DNA of 64,000 nt from Silene conica (lineage: Eukaryota; Streptophyta; Magnoliopsida; Caryophyllales; Caryophyllaceae), in assembly GCA_029255685.2 (NCBI GenBank), contig CM055315.2, positions 73,561,681 to 73,625,680 on the forward strand. Reading direction: 5' to 3'. How positions within the stretch are numbered: the stretch's first letter is position 1; every line of letters begins with the position of its first letter. Made by a program: the position numbers and the translations under genes. The notes beneath the pieces were generated by a model. It was not told where the DNA came from and ran no database searches. It worked only from the letters and a program-made list of their open reading frames with translations. Below, piece by piece: positions 1-12,455 of this stretch.

Positions 1-287
1 GTTGGACGAAAGTTTGAGTTTTGTGTGTTTTTGGAGTTGAGGACCAAACTTGCTTTTTTCTCTTTTTTTTTTTTTTTTTTTTTGAGGTTGGTGACTTGAA
101 TAGCACCAATTTATCTCATCCTTTCGAATGAGTAAGTTAAAGTTGAAGTCACCGGCTTTCAACCCACCAGAAAGAGTTGGACATGAATATTCAACAGAAG
201 CCATGAAGTCAACAACTTTGCTGGTTTCACAGAAGCAATGTTTAATTATCACTTCATCGAACAGGTGAAGATCAAGTTTCACATCTT

Positions 288-660
288 TTATAATATTAGA
301 GATTTCTCACGGGTTCTGCCAAGGGTTACGGGGTGAGTTGATAACACATAAATTATCAGTTTATCACCCTCTGCAATTAACTTAGAGATTCCTAAATGTT
401 TAGCGGCTAAAATACCTTCTTTTAAAGCGAGTGCTTCTGCGACAAGAATACTATTAGATCCACACTTTTTTGCTCCTAACAACACGACTTCACCATTATG
501 ATCTCTTATACAAAATCTTAAAGCGACTTTATCGCCATTTATTCTCGATCCGTCAAAATTTAGCTTTAGGAAACCATTTCTAGGTTTCTCCCACCAGATG
601 TTCTTTTTACTAGAAGTATTTCTAGCAGACTTTTCTTTCTCGGGATTGTTGAGATCTTTA
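288..660 (-). pseudogene. LINE ORF2 remnant: RNase H domain
   Basis: On the minus strand from about 640 down to 350 the translation runs uninterrupted through a LINE-type RNase H domain. It begins IWWEKPRNGFLKLNFDGS, continues through an IRDHNGEVVLL segment, and ends AEALALKEGILAAKHLGI then AEGD. The aspartate of NFDGS, the glutamate of AEALAL and the aspartate of EGD fit the catalytic positions of this domain. Nuclear plant proteins with this domain also exist, but the poly(A) tail, the target duplication and the upstream zf-RVT region place this one in the LINE. Confidence 0.8.
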
Positions 661-779
661 TGTCTGGTTCATTTTTTTTAAAAATCCACAAGGAGGATAT
701 TTAATGGTTGTACCATTTAGCCACAAGATATTTACTGTAGATTTATTGGGATAACATTTAATTATCTACTATTTATCAA

Positions 780-1421
780 TATTTGGGGTCGCAAAAAACC
801 GTCTTTTAAACCAATTTTTTTCAAGTTTGGGGTAGCGGCTGCTACCCCTTGCTCAAAGGTGGGTTCGCCCTTGTCTACGACACGACTCTCATTTAAACCC
901 GGTGTCTTTGATATATTTAAGTAGATATTGATAATTATTGTTTAAAGAATGTGTTAGGCGGTGGATTATGGTAAGTTAAGAGATAGAGGTATGCATGTAT
1001 TACTCGGTGAATTTAGTAGAATTAATTAAATAATATATTATTTAAGATTAATTTATTATTATTAGTTATTAAATAAATTGTAAATTAATATATAGGAAAT
1101 CGGATTCTGGAGGACAGGTTTCTTAGTTATTAAATAAATTGAAAATTAATATATAGGAAACCGGATTCTGGAGGACAGGTTTCTTAGTTATTAAAAAAAT
1201 TGAAAATTAATATATAGGAAACCGGATTTTGGAGGACAGGTTTCTTAGTTATTAAATAAATTGAAAATTAAAATATAGGAAACTGGATTCTAAAGGACAG
1301 GTTTCTTATTTAAACATTGCAAACTTGTTATATTAAATCACTGGTGTCTTACGTTAAGATATCTGTTAGAAAAAAAACAGGTATCTTATAATTGATGTCT
1401 TAGGCTTTTTTGTAGTAGTGA
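780..1421. mobile_element. unclassified insertion inside the LINE
   Basis: LINE-like coding stops at 1421 and resumes near 760-780, so about 640 bp was inserted. The right edge reads cttttttgtagtagtg, whose reverse complement starts CACTACTACAAAAAA, like the end of a CACTA-type element. I could not find the matching left end or a target duplication, so the class is uncertain. It contains the tandem repeat at 1062-1309. Confidence 0.4.
1062..1309. repeat. tandem repeat, four copies of ~61 bp
   Basis: Four head-to-tail copies start at about 1062, 1122, 1184 and 1245. Each contains ttagttattaaataaatt, an AT-rich middle, and ggaggacaggtttctta. Copies differ by only a few bases. No coding potential. 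Confidence 0.85.
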
Positions 1422-2250
1422 CATAAAGTAATAAGTTTGTTAATATTAAAATTAACATTATTAAAGATAATATCATTTCTATAAAACCATGCGTTCGGCC
1501 AAATAAAGATGATCTTAACGAAATCATCTTGTGGAATTAAGTGTTTGAGATAATTAAGCTTCATTAGAAAATTTTGACGTGCAATATTATCATAATTTGA
1601 CACAAAATTGTTATAGCTAGTGATGTTCATTTCTTGGATAATAGACCCAATCAAAGGACATTCGTAAAAGAAATAATCTTTATTTTCACTAGGATAGTTA
1701 CACAAAATGCAATGATGTGGGACATTAATATGACTTTTGAGAAGTCTATCTTTCGTTGGGAGGCCGTCAACACATGCTTTCCAAAGAAAAAATTTCAATT
1801 TTGGTGGAATATTCAATTTTCAAACCCACTGAAAATTATATTTGTCATGAGCGTGATCGAATACACCTTGCGCTAGCCAAATTGTTGTTTTTGTAGAGAA
1901 ATTTCCATCCACGGATAACCCCCATATGAGGGTATCCGGAATATCATTATGTGGCAGTGGAATGTCAATAATCTGATTCACAATATCGTTATTTACCAAA
2001 TTGGCTAATTTACAAACATCTCATTGTTTGTCAGAGGTTATGAAATCTTTAACCAAAAGATTAAGATCACGACTACTATCATCATCACTCGTAATGCTAG
2101 TAAGTGGCTGCGAGAAAACCCAATTATCAGACCAAAACTTAAAATTGCACCATTACCTACCTGTCATCTCAATCCTTTTCTAAAGAGAGTCCGAACACTC
2201 ATAAGCTTACATCATTGCCAAGAAGAGACCGAGTTAGGCTTATGATCAAA
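1400..2250 (-). pseudogene. LINE ORF2 remnant: zf-RVT zinc-binding region
   Basis: Minus-strand translation gives the typical plant LINE segment after the reverse transcriptase. A stretch near 2090-2120 reads FWSDNWVFSQPLTS. Near 1890-1960 it reads DTLIWGLSVDGNFSTKT, and near 1730-1820 it reads IPPKLKFFLWKACVDGLPTK, followed by the HCILCN and ECPL cysteine motifs. This is the reverse-transcriptase zinc-binding domain (zf-RVT). There is an in-frame stop near 2020 and a frame change near 2110, so no protein can be made. The last codons (about 1400-1421) run into the inserted repeat rather than LINE sequence. Confidence 0.82.
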
Positions 2251-2387
2251 TAGTAAACAATTTCTCAAGTATTTTTTAGGACCAAACTTGCTTTGGTTTG
2301 TGTCTTTTGTGACAATGATGCAAAGAGAAGGGAAATTTGGTTAATATGGACATTTCTCCTTCTAATTGGCTCCTCTATTAATAATCA

Positions 2388-2566
2388 CAAGTTCTCATTG
2401 AAGACGCACATTATTCGTCACAACTTGAAGACGGATAGTGTCTCTCTCACACAATGCAAGTGACACGACTCATGAAATTATCTATTTTCCTCCACTTGTC
2501 TTTTTACATGCCTTGTTGTGAGAGACTAATATCCGTCTTCAGCTTATATCCGTCAGAAGCAAGTCT
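2388..2566. mobile_element. MITE-like repeat with ccgtc motifs (diverged copy)
   Basis: It begins cacaagttctcattgaagac and ends cagaagcaagtct, with gacggata and tatccgtc in inverted arrangement between. It resembles a diverged copy of the 196-bp family best seen at 22646-22841. The target duplication is not clear. Confidence 0.45.
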
Positions 2567-2779
2567 CTTTGATTAATCACAAAAACTTAGGAGAGATCGC
2601 CTCTCAATATTTATTAAGAGACGGCCCATTTACAATGTATTGGATTTAAATGATACAATATTATAATATGGTAATTGTAAATTAATTTATTCAATTAATT
2701 ATTGCATAGTCAAACTAATTGATTCACATTCTTAGTATTGCTCCTACTGATAAAAGTATAAACCTCCATTAATGAAGCT

Positions 2780-5590
2780 TGAGCTTTTACTCTTGCACAC
2801 AGACAAAATAAAATGTGAGTTTGTTATTAGTTTGATCAATAATCAAGTGGAGTTACAAGAGTTCATATACAGAAGGTTATTAGCAAGTTAGTTATCTATA
2901 CATCTGTCAATGAGTAAGCATAACAAAATTCAGTTAGTCTTTATATGCTGACATCAGCAATTCATATCTCCAACATCCCCTCCTTAAGTGGGACCTGGAG
3001 AAGAATCAAGAAGTCCTAACTTGGGGACAGAGTGGAAGTGTTGTTGTTCTCCCAAAGCTTTGGTAAACACATCAGCAATTTGAGATTGAGTAGATGTTGT
3101 GCGGAAGCGTGAATACCTCGTGTTGGGCCTCTGTTGCGTCGGTGTCCATTGTCCATAATAGTACGATATTGTCCGCTTTGGGCCAAGCCCTCACGGATTT
3201 ACTCTTGGGCTCCTTCCCAAAAGGCCTCGTACTATTATATTTTCAGGACACTTATAAGGATGATATTTCACCTTTACACTACCGATGTGGGACATGGATT
3301 TGCATCCTAACAATCCTCCCCTCAAACCAAGGACCATCATCATAACTCGGACCTTGACCTCAATGGAGAACTCCCACGCTCTACAGCTCCAACCTTTAGA
3401 CACCCAAAACATCACCAAGTCTTGATAACCTCCCCTTAGCTGACACATCATGCTATCACCAGACATGTCTTGCACCACATGTCACCGTCTGGTCAAGTCA
3501 GTGCCCTAACATGCTCTTATATCAACATGTACTGTACATGTGCCCTTCTTGGGGATCTGCTACACATGCATATCGAACATCCTCTACATCCAATATACCC
3601 TGGACCGGGTCCATCACTTCAGAAGTTCTAGAACACAAATGGTCTCTAGCATCCAACCTGGAAAGGACCCACCAGACCTGTGGCACCCAATATGATAAGA
3701 CTCCATCTGATCAACAGTTCTAGTACACAAATGGTCTTTCTCTCACAAGACCTATGACGCCTTTCATCCATTTAGGTCTGGACGGGGCTTGCTCAAGGAC
3801 TCACCCCGAGCTAGGAGTTACATGCCTTATAGTGTACAGTCAACTTCAAGTCTTGGGCCTGCTGATGCATCCTCGTGTCTAGCTCAAGTCAAAAATTGGG
3901 CTCTGATACCACTTCTTGTGCGGAAGCGTGAATAACTCGTGTTGGGCCTCTGCTGCGTCGGTGTCCATTGTCCATAATAGTACGATATTATCCGCTTTGA
4001 CCAAGCCCTCACGGATTTACTCTTGGGTTCCTTCCCAAAAGGCCTCGTACAATTATATTTTCAGGACACTTATAAAGGTGATATTTCACCTTTACACTAC
4101 CGACGTGGGACATGGATTTGTATCCTAACAGTAGAGATGTGTGCAGCCTTGATGAGCCCTTCATGTATTCTTTCACAAATATAATGACAGACTAGCTTTC
4201 GTTGTTTGGTTCTCTCACGGAATACAGGATTAGCAGCGATATGTTGTGCAGCCTTGTTATCACAATAAAGAGTAATGGGCAAAGAAATAGCTACTTTTGA
4301 CTCTTGAAAAAGTTCATTAATCCACACTAATTCACCTGAAGTTTGGCTCATGCTGCGATATTCTAATTCTGCTGAAGACTTGTTAACCGTGGCTTGCTTC
4401 TTGGTTTTCCATGACACAAGAGAGGAACCAAGGAAAACACAATAGCATGTTAAAGATCTCAATGTATCGCCACATGTGCCCCAATCATTATCACAGTATC
4501 CTATGACTGTGAGTGTATTAGAAGAAGGATAGAAAAGACCCAAGTTGATGGTGCCCTTCAAGTATCTGATTAAGTGTAATGCTGCATGAAAATGAGGAAG
4601 CTGTGGTTGGGCCAAGAATTAACTAAACTGTTGGACACTGTATGAAATATCCGGCCGAGTGAGATTAAGATATTACAGTTGTCAAATGATCCTTTTGTAT
4701 GTGTATGCTTGTGGCATTACTTCCCCTTCATCAGTGGATAGCCTAAATCCTCGTGGCAAAGGAAATTTAGTTGGTATGATGTCCTCCATTTGACTATCCC
4801 TTAGAATGTCTAAGATGTATTTCCTTCGATTAAGTAGAATCCCAAAAGAGGATCTAGCCACTTTAATGCCTAAGAAATATCTCGATGTACTCAAGTCCTT
4901 GATGGTGAATGCTTGTCAAGAGAGTGTTTAATGGAAGAAGTTTGTTGCTCATCATTCCCTGTCACAAGCAGATCATCCACATATACTACAATGATGGTAA
5001 AACTGCCATTAGCAGTACCCTTGGTGAATAAGGAGTAATCTGATTTGGTTTGTGTTAAACCATGCTTGAGCAAGAACTTGGACAATTCCGCATTCCATTG
5101 TCGTGATGCTTATTTTAGACTATAAAGTGATCTTTTCAATGAACACACTTCATCCTTTCCCCCAGCATTATATCCTTCTGGGTTTTGCATGTATACTTCT
5201 TCCTCTAAAAACCCATGAAGGAACGTATTATTAATGTCCAGCTGATGTAAACACCAACCATGTGTAGCAACTAATACAATAATAATCTTGACAGTAGTTA
5301 GCTTAGCAATTGGACTGAAAGTGTGCTTGTAATCCTTACCTTCAATCTGATTGTAGCCTTTTACAACGAGTCTTGTTTTATAATGCTCAACAATTCCATC
5401 AGGATTAAATTTGATTTTGAACACCCATTTGGCACCTATAACTTTTTTTCTTGGATGCAAGGATGTAAGAATCCATGTCTCATTTTGTTCCAATGCTTTC
5501 AACTCTTTATGAATTGTATCTCCCCAACGAGGATCATGTTGAGCTTGAGCATAAGTAGATGGCTCATAAGTAGATACAACTAAACGAATC
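2780..5590 (-). mobile_element. Copia LTR retrotransposon, broken fragment
   Basis: The minus strand carries the 3' half of a Copia element. From right to left it has a reverse transcriptase (about 4680-5560, with GAKWVFKIKFNPDG and a YVDDLLVTGND motif) and the RNase H (about 4135-4615, then 2990-3094 beyond the inserted TRIM, ending near ADVFTKALG). A purine-rich tract at about 2981-2995 is followed by the start of a 3' LTR whose inner edge is at 2980; its outer edge is uncertain. The 5' LTR, gag, protease and integrase are absent. The element is broken in several places and looks old. A TRIM element is inserted in it. Confidence 0.85.
3095..4130 (-). mobile_element. TRIM (miniature LTR element) inserted in the Copia
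   Basis: Two direct repeats of about 217 bp, 3095-3312 and 3914-4130, are LTRs. On the minus strand they begin TGTTAGGAT and contain the TCCCAC.TCGG motif common in plant TRIM LTRs. Next to the 4130-side LTR is the primer-binding site TGGTATCAGAGC (minus strand, about 3901-3912), complementary to initiator tRNA-Met. Next to the other LTR is a purine tract, GAGGGGAGGAT (about 3313-3325). The 5-bp repeat gtaga flanks the element (3090-3094 and 4131-4135). The roughly 600-bp interior has no coding capacity. The LTRs differ at several positions, so the insertion is not recent. Confidence 0.9.
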
Positions 5591-5715
5591 CTCTCAAATA
5601 GTGTACAGATACAAAATGTAGGAAATCAGGTACAACATCAGAAAAATACATCTAGGCTATTAAATGATACTAAGTACTAATTTTAGCAAAACAAGTAAAT
5701 AATTTTTGTTCAAAC

Positions 5716-6190
5716 AACTACACAATTACTATCAAATATTGTACATATACATAATGTAACCAATCGGGTATAAAAACAAATTATTATACAAATGAATAAA
5801 TTCAATGTACACATTCTATTCTTCTGATACTAAATCAACAGAAATTGGTACAAAATTAATCTGGTACCAATTTAGCAAAGATAACAAAAGATGGTATGAA
5901 AATAAGAGATCTGGTACTAAATTAACAAAAAGTTGTACGAAAATCGCAAAAAAAATTATTCAACAACTACACAATTACTATCAAATATTGTACGTATACA
6001 TAAAGTAACTAATCGGGTACAAAAACCAATTATTATACAAATGAATAAATTCAATGAACGCATACGCATTCTAATGGTACTAAATCAACAAAATTTGGTA
6101 CAGAATTAAAAGTGGTACCAATTTAGCAAAGACAACAAAAAATGGTACGAAAATAAGAGTTCTGGTACAAAATTAACAAAACATGATACG
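5716..6190. repeat. tandem duplication, two ~240-bp units
   Basis: Two similar units start near 5716 and 5961. Both begin ctacacaattactatcaaat and both contain ggtaccaatttagcaaag, about 85-90% alike by eye. Shorter echoes, such as caatgtacgaaattcttatg twice, follow to about 6310. The sequence is AT-rich and no gene is visible in 5590-6440. Confidence 0.8.
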
Positions 6191-6469
6191 AAAAATCAAT
6201 CTACGAAACTAAAATTGGTCTTCAAAATCAATGTACGAAATTCTTATGGTCTTCAAAATTTGAAAATCAATGTACGAAATTCTTATGGTCCTCAAAACTT
6301 GAAAGGTACGTATACGGAATTTCATAAAATTGGTACGAAGTTAAAAGACAATAAAAAAATACATAGATTAAACTTCAAATACATCGATTAAACTCATTTT
6401 GGTTCTTGATTACAACAAGCATGCAATGATAAGATACAATGTAGATACAAACAATAATTAAAACACACC

Positions 6470-8366
6470 GATTACGATTTTCACTCGCTTTCTCGGCACC
6501 GGCTTTAAGGGACTTTTTGTTGGTTACGAGTTTTAATATTTATAAACCCCACAAGCAGGCGGAATCCGGTGTAGTATGCGAGAGTCGAACCCAAAAGACG
6601 GTAAATTGGCTCCAAGTTTGCTTGCTTACTACTAGTTTGTCTCGGTCTAGAAGAAGGGTTGGTAACTTGCTAACATAAAACTACTAAACGAGTCAAGGAA
6701 AGCGAATGTAAACAATTGATAAAGAAAACTAGGGCGATGGGTTCGCCTAAGGTAAGGTCAAGCAAGAGGAACTAGAATGTGAAAAGGGTCAACAAGGTCA
6801 TAGAACACTAAGGTCTAAGCCTCTCCTCTCGGTCTCCACTTAGCCTAGGTCGGGGGTCAATTTACTCAACCAATGCCCAACCCCTTGAAATTGTGGTGTC
6901 CTAAATCGTGGCTAGGTTACTCACCCAACCAAGAGACAAAATGCAAGTGTAAAAACCTAGATTACTCACCTAGGCATTTCCACAAATATCTTAAGGGCAC
7001 AATAACAAGAACGATGTATTGCAACTAAGTGACATGCTAGAAACCCCAAACCTAACCTCACCACGGTTCACCCGACCATGACCCTAGTATGAAAACTGCT
7101 CACTCATGATTATAACAACACAAGCAATATAATCCATCACAATATTTAAATAAGAATTAAGCATGGTAACAAAAATAAGACTAAGATGATGAACTAAATG
7201 TAAATAAATGATTAAACAAGAAATTAAGAAAAGATTATACAAAAAAGGAGTAACTTTGATAATTAAGGAAGAGATTCTTCAACAATATCCAAGCTACAAC
7301 CCAAGTGATAGACTATAAATAAGAACAATCTAAGATCTAAGCTATTGAAGGAGAGATTTTGGTGTTTGATTAACTAATAATGGAGGAAAGCTTAAGCTAA
7401 GAAGAGTTTTTTAGGGTTGATTAAGAGCTAATAATATGTTCTAAGGATGTATTAAGAGTTGTTCTCAAAGTATATTAACACGGAGTATTTATAGGTACTC
7501 TCTAATTAGGGTAGAAAAAGAAGAAAAACTTGACATAAGTAAACATGGGTCTCATCCGATCAACCGAATGCCGGCTGAGGACCAGACGAGAGCGCAGTCT
7601 TGACTTATGACTTGAACTTAACGTGCCCAGGTATTCTCGTCCGGGAGGTCGGATTCCGGCTAAGGACCGGATGCAAATACAATTCTCAAATCTCGAACTC
7701 TCGGCATTGCATTCTGCTTTGTAATTAGTTCTTGTATTCCAATCGGGAGGTCGGATGCCGGGCCCCGGATGACACTTCTTCTTTGAGTCTTCATAGAGCC
7801 TAAGTGTGATAGCAGGTATTGGGATCGGGGATCCCGGATGCCGGTAGGGGACCGGATGACAATTCATTTCTAAACTTTCTGACTCTCGACATTTGCATTT
7901 CCAAATTGCTAAGTCCATGTATTTCATCCGCCTGGCCGGATGCCGGGCAACCGGATGAGATCTTCTTTGACTTTTGACCAAATGTGGGAATTGAAGGACG
8001 TGGGATCCGGGAGGCCGGATACCGGTTGGAGCCCGGATCACAATTCAAACCTCAAAACACTAACTCTCGGCATTGAAAATTCGAAGGGGATTGACATGAA
8101 TTCCCATCTGGGACCCCGGATGCCGGCGGGGGTGGATTAGAGCACCTGCACATAATTTCTTTCTTTCCTTAGCTCTTACTTGTTTCAAATCTCTTGATTT
8201 CCGCTCTTGTTTAATCGATTTTGGTCCAAAACTGCAATAAAGGGCACGACATCATAAAATACAAAATCATGTCCATAATGCAAATAAAAAGAGATAGAAC
8301 CGACTCGAAATGAGTCGAGTCGTAAGAAGAACTAAGGTAAAATCGGTATAAACTAGGCACTTATCA
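6470..8366. repeat. unclassified ~1.9-kb repeat-like unit
   Basis: This block of different composition starts around a cactcgctttctcgg sequence and ends around taggcacttatcactttt. It has no credible long reading frame, no LTRs that I can find and no domain. It includes a GC-rich minisatellite (7550-8130). It may be a non-coding derivative of a larger element. Boundaries are estimates. Confidence 0.35.
7550..8130. repeat. GC-rich minisatellite, ggatgccgg motif
   Basis: The motif ggtcggatgccgg, followed by a short spacer and ggaccggatg, recurs about seven times (near 7565, 7650, 7748, 7835, 7935, 8015 and 8115). Spacers of 80-100 bp carry aactctcggcattg. Reading frames across it on both strands look like by-products of the repeat, because no frame is conserved between units. 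Confidence 0.75.
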
Positions 8367-9478
8367 CTTTTCCTACTCGTATTCTTCTTCATTATGATAT
8401 TTTTGGTTTTCAAATTTCTGAGAAAAACGAACAATGGTATTGGATTACACGGCAGTTATGGAAGAATTTTTGAAGATTTTGTGAAATAATTAAACGATGG
8501 TAGTTTTGAAATGAGGAGATTTTGTGTAACATTAGACACCAATTTTGAAGATTGCATCGGAAAGGAATATTGTTTTAATTTCTTTCCTTTTTTTTAATGT
8601 TATTTAATGTAAATTTAAATTAGTTTTTTCTCTCTCCTACATACCATATTCTCTTTTGATATGGTATTTGATATGCTCCAAATTGTATATGGGTCGTCTC
8701 TTAATATTTTATTGAAAGACGGTTTCTCGGGAGACCTACTGTTGATTAATAATTAAGCTTGGACTAAAACTTTCGTAATTGAACTGAGTAGAGTTGAAAG
8801 TAAGTCTAAAAGAGCGGAGACTCATTGTCAACCATAATATGGTCTAAACGAGTTCATATATGGTAAAATTAAGGGTGTTCACCGGCTAGTTCTAGCTGGG
8901 TCAGACTGACGCAAGATAGGCCTTGACTTGGTTAAGGAATCAGCTAGAGGTAGATGTAGGTCAACATGGGTTGGGTCCACCCTGATAGAAGTGGACTCGA
9001 AACCGGTCTGATCCGAATCAAGGGCATGCTAGGTTTGGGCGGTCTCGAAATAGATTTGAATGGGTCCACAACCAGGCTGAGTTGGATATGTTCGACCCGA
9101 CCCTAATTTTTAACATTTTGGACTAGTCACGGGTCATACAAGTCGTGGTCGGGACGCCCGAATGTTTGACTAGGGCTATAGGGTATTAGACTTGGGTACA
9201 TCTTTGTTTTTCTCTCTCAAACTCATTTTTTCCCGGACATGCTTAGTCAATTTCTAAAATTAATGCGGTAAATTATTTCTCTCTTATAGCATGCTTTCAA
9301 ATGACTACTCGAGTACCTTCGTTACCAAAGTCTTGAGGATTAGTTGTGTAGTATCTTTAATTTCTAAATGAAACATTGTAAAAGTAATTAAATTATAAAA
9401 ATTGCTTAGTCGTAGCATCAAAGGTGCAATCCGTAAAACTTTAATATCAACATAGATAGGTTGTGGGTGAATGTTGAA
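8367..9478. other. intergenic, no gene seen
   Basis: It holds a short gtctcttaat / gagacgg-type repeat (about 8690-8735) and a GC-richer stretch of gggtc and cccga words at about 8880-9110 that could be a worn hAT MITE. I see no coding region or RNA gene. Confidence 0.5.
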
Positions 9479-9480
9479 TA

Positions 9481-9752
9481 CTCCCTCCGTCGATTCCACT
9501 TCGCGGGTTTGCTTTATGCACAAATATTAAGAAGGTTATAAAGAATTAATAAAAGGACACTTGGGAAAGGTGAATATGCTTTATTAGGGAATATATGGTG
9601 TCATAATGTGGGGTACCCAGTGGCATTTGTTGTAAATATGAAAAGTGCACAAAGATTAAATGGACAATTACATAGACTAAAAAGGAACCATGTAAAGTGG
9701 AATTGTACGGAGCGATAAGGAATACATGCGAAGTGGAGTCGAACGGAGGGAG
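9481..9752. mobile_element. Stowaway MITE
   Basis: Terminal inverted repeats begin CTCCCTCCGTCGATTCCACT and end with its near-perfect complement (AGTGGAGTCGAACGGAGGGAG region). TA lies on both sides (9479-9480 and 9753-9754). Length is 272 bp and the interior is non-coding. It belongs to the Tc1/mariner-related Stowaway group. Confidence 0.92.
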
Positions 9753-10889
9753 TACCTCCTTAAATAAACTTGTGGGGGAGTACTTATAGTCACCTTTGTT
9801 CTTTTATCCTTGTGGGATTGCTGAAATCATTGTGATCACCGTGTGACCGTTGGTCATGTGAAGTCAGATGATTAAAATGAGTCTATGAGTGGTTTATCGT
9901 GTTATGATTTATGATGATGGATGTCAAAGTACCTAGAGCTTGTGCAAGTAGGTGGCTCATATATAGACCTGTCAAGCGGGTTAAACGGGCGGGTTACGGG
10001 TCGGGTAGATACGGGTTCGGGTAAAATACGAGTCGGGTGTATGTTGGGTCGGATACAATACGGGTCAAGTCTATACGGGTTGCGGGTCGGGTTCGGGTAA
10101 AAATACGGGTCAATCAACCTCTTTTCCTCGCATTTTTTAAAACTTTTTTTATATCGTAATTCCTACATTTATACGTTTTCTCCTTTCTTACTCGTCTTAC
10201 TCAACTTAATTGTCACCATTTTCGCCATCACCACCAACATCATCATCGTTATCGTCATCATTAACTCGCTAAATACGATAATGAGATTCAAATAAGATAA
10301 CAATGATGACGTGACATGTGATCTGAGGTGATGAGGTGAAAGTGTTGACGCAAAGTGCGGTTTAGTTTGACGTAATACGGTGAAAGTGACGGTATGATCC
10401 ACTAGTAGAAAAATGACATTTGGCAAGCACCTATGGCTACGGTTGTAGTTAATAACCGTAGCCGTAAAAGTTTTGAGAATAGGCTTCTAGTTTTGGCTAC
10501 GTTTGTTTTCAAAAAACCGTAGCCAAAACTATTTGAAAAAGCTAAGACTACGGTTGTGGTTAATAACCGTAGCCAAAACAATTATAAAAAATAAAAAATC
10601 AAAATTTTTAAAAAAACGTCTTTTACCTTCTTTGTTCTTTCACTCTTACGTTTACACTAATTTACTCTTCTCCTTCCTTCCACCTGCGATTTTCGTCTTC
10701 CCCTTCAAAATTTCGCCATTTTCACCAGTAAAATCACAAAGCCAACACACTTACTTTATTTATTAGTGTAAATTAAACAAAAGTCCTCTAAATTTTATCC
10801 TTAAAATTCAATTTTTTGAGTGATTTACATTTTAGGGTTTGCGAAAAATCGTGTTTTTATCAAAATTCGTCATTCTCCTTTGTTTTAAT

Positions 10890-11455
10890 TGCATTATTAT
10901 GGATCATCCGTCTTCAAGTAAGTATTTTTATTTGTTTTCTTCTTTAATTTGTTAGTATTTAGCTTTAATTTTCGAAATTAGGGTTAGTCTTTTAGATATG
11001 GGGGTTTTGGCTCTGTGATGTTTTTAAGCTTTCGTCTTCCATCTATCATTGCTTCCCCATCCCCAATTTTTGAATTAGGTTTTATACTAGTTTCGAAATT
11101 AGGATTTCGAAAAGTAGGGTGAAGCTAAAAAACTGTTCTGGGTTTTAGCATGCCCATCTCGAAATTAGTGTTTTACATTATTTCATTACTAATATCAAAA
11201 TGTATTCACACGAAATATGTGCTTTATGATTTAGTAGGAACTAGAAGCCTGGTTTATGCTTCTTCAGTTTCTGGAGCAAGAAACTAAGTGCATTAAATTT
11301 ATCTTGGCCATTTTTTGCTTCATGGTTGGTGTCGTATATGCAGGATGTTGCTGCTTAGCTTGAGGATTTTGAATCCAAGGCTTTTGAACAACAAGAAGCT
11401 GTCAGAAATAGGACATGAAACTTAATGCTTACATTGGCAGCAAAGGCCACCTGAG
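10890..11455 (+). pseudogene. unidentified captured exon-like pieces
   Basis: Two pieces look like exons with plant splice sites. One, at about 10899-10919, begins ATGGATCATCCGTCTTCA before a gtaagt donor. The second, after a tatgcag acceptor near 11342, translates to DVAA, a stop, then LEDFESKAFEQQEAVRNR. The intervening sequence is T-rich like a plant intron. I do not recognise the source gene. It belongs to the same captured tract as the aminopeptidase fragment. Confidence 0.35.
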
Positions 11456-11723
11456 GTATATCCTTGAAGTCTTGAACTTCAGACTTGCATAGTTCATTAT
11501 ATCAAAAGCTGTTGATCTTTTGTCCATTTGTTTTGGGCACAGGGAGATGTGTATCTTCAGTTTTTATTAGTTAATTTGACCATAACCATACTTTGTAGGA
11601 ACATTTAAGTAGGGTGCTCAGTTCAACTTTGTTTTGCGTACATGTTACTTTGTTTCATTAGTTTGGGGGTTTGTTCAGTTCAAATTTTGATAAACGTTAT
11701 GCTATAGTTTACTTGGTTCTATG

Positions 11724-12455
11724 TGTGGGGAATAAAATGCGTATTCGCCCTTTAATTGCAGGATTATAATGAAATATGCAATTGTGAATATCGTCATAAG
11801 ATTAAAAACATGAGAAAAGAAGTACAACCTTTAGTCCTCGCGCAAAAGGCCTAAGAACAGGAATTAATGCAAATTCCCTCCTATAACTTGCACCCAAGAC
11901 TTAGTTTGAGACGTGGCCGCGTGTGCTAGAAATCCTCTCCAATTGCCTTGCAATATAGGGAGAGCCCTTGAGGTTTTAGATGTGAGATCTGAGGTTTTTT
12001 GGGAGAAGAATGCTCTCAAACCCTAATTTTACCCTGAGATAATTTAACAGTGCACCAAGAGTCACTGACATAAGGAGAAAAACTCTCCTTATGTAGTCTC
12101 TAGGTTTCGGCCGAATTGGAGATAGGGTAGGAGTGGGCTTTCCACTCTTACCTTATTCTAATTCGTGATTCGACCCATTTAGCTTTAAGTTGTTCGCGGT
12201 ATTTTAATTATAAATCGTAACATGTTATCAGATATTAATACAGTCGATATATTAATAATGGTCTGACAAAATACGATATTGTATAATTACCCAAATTAAT
12301 ATAACTGTTTATATTAATACGCGAATACAATATTTAATTAAATATAACCGTTTATATTTAATTTACGAATTAATCTTGTAATCCGTATTAGCTAAAATTA
12401 TTTAATCCGTATTAAATAATAATCTCAACATCTTATTGACTAATTTAATAGTCAA
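11724..12455 (-). repeat. 3'-side LTR of the young Copia
   Basis: It matches the corresponding ~730 bp of the LTR at 15413-16412 with no difference visible by eye. It is shorter than its partner (about 732 against 1,000 bp). Confidence 0.92.

Larger units (their letters stand above)
57..2277 (-). mobile_element. 5'-truncated LINE (plant L1 type with RNase H)
   Basis: A non-LTR retrotransposon lies on the minus strand. Its poly(A) tail appears as the T-run at 57-83. A perfect 17-bp direct repeat, aggaccaaacttgcttt, flanks it at 40-56 and 2278-2294, which is the length expected of a LINE target-site duplication. Reading from 2277 leftwards, the sequence encodes the end of ORF2: the linker after the reverse transcriptase, the zinc-binding zf-RVT region, then an RNase H domain near the 3' end. 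The reverse transcriptase core is absent, as expected of 5' truncation. The copy has several stops and frame changes and is interrupted by another repeat at about 780-1421. The family assignment rests on the domain order and the tail. Confidence 0.88.

Noticed and set aside
3094-4128. Paired short frames beginning MLCGSV and MCGSVN
   Set aside because: They are the two LTRs of the TRIM read on the wrong strand.
7502-8140. 179-codon and overlapping frames with PASG/RPP words
   Set aside because: They lie over the GC-rich minisatellite; units are not conserved in one frame.
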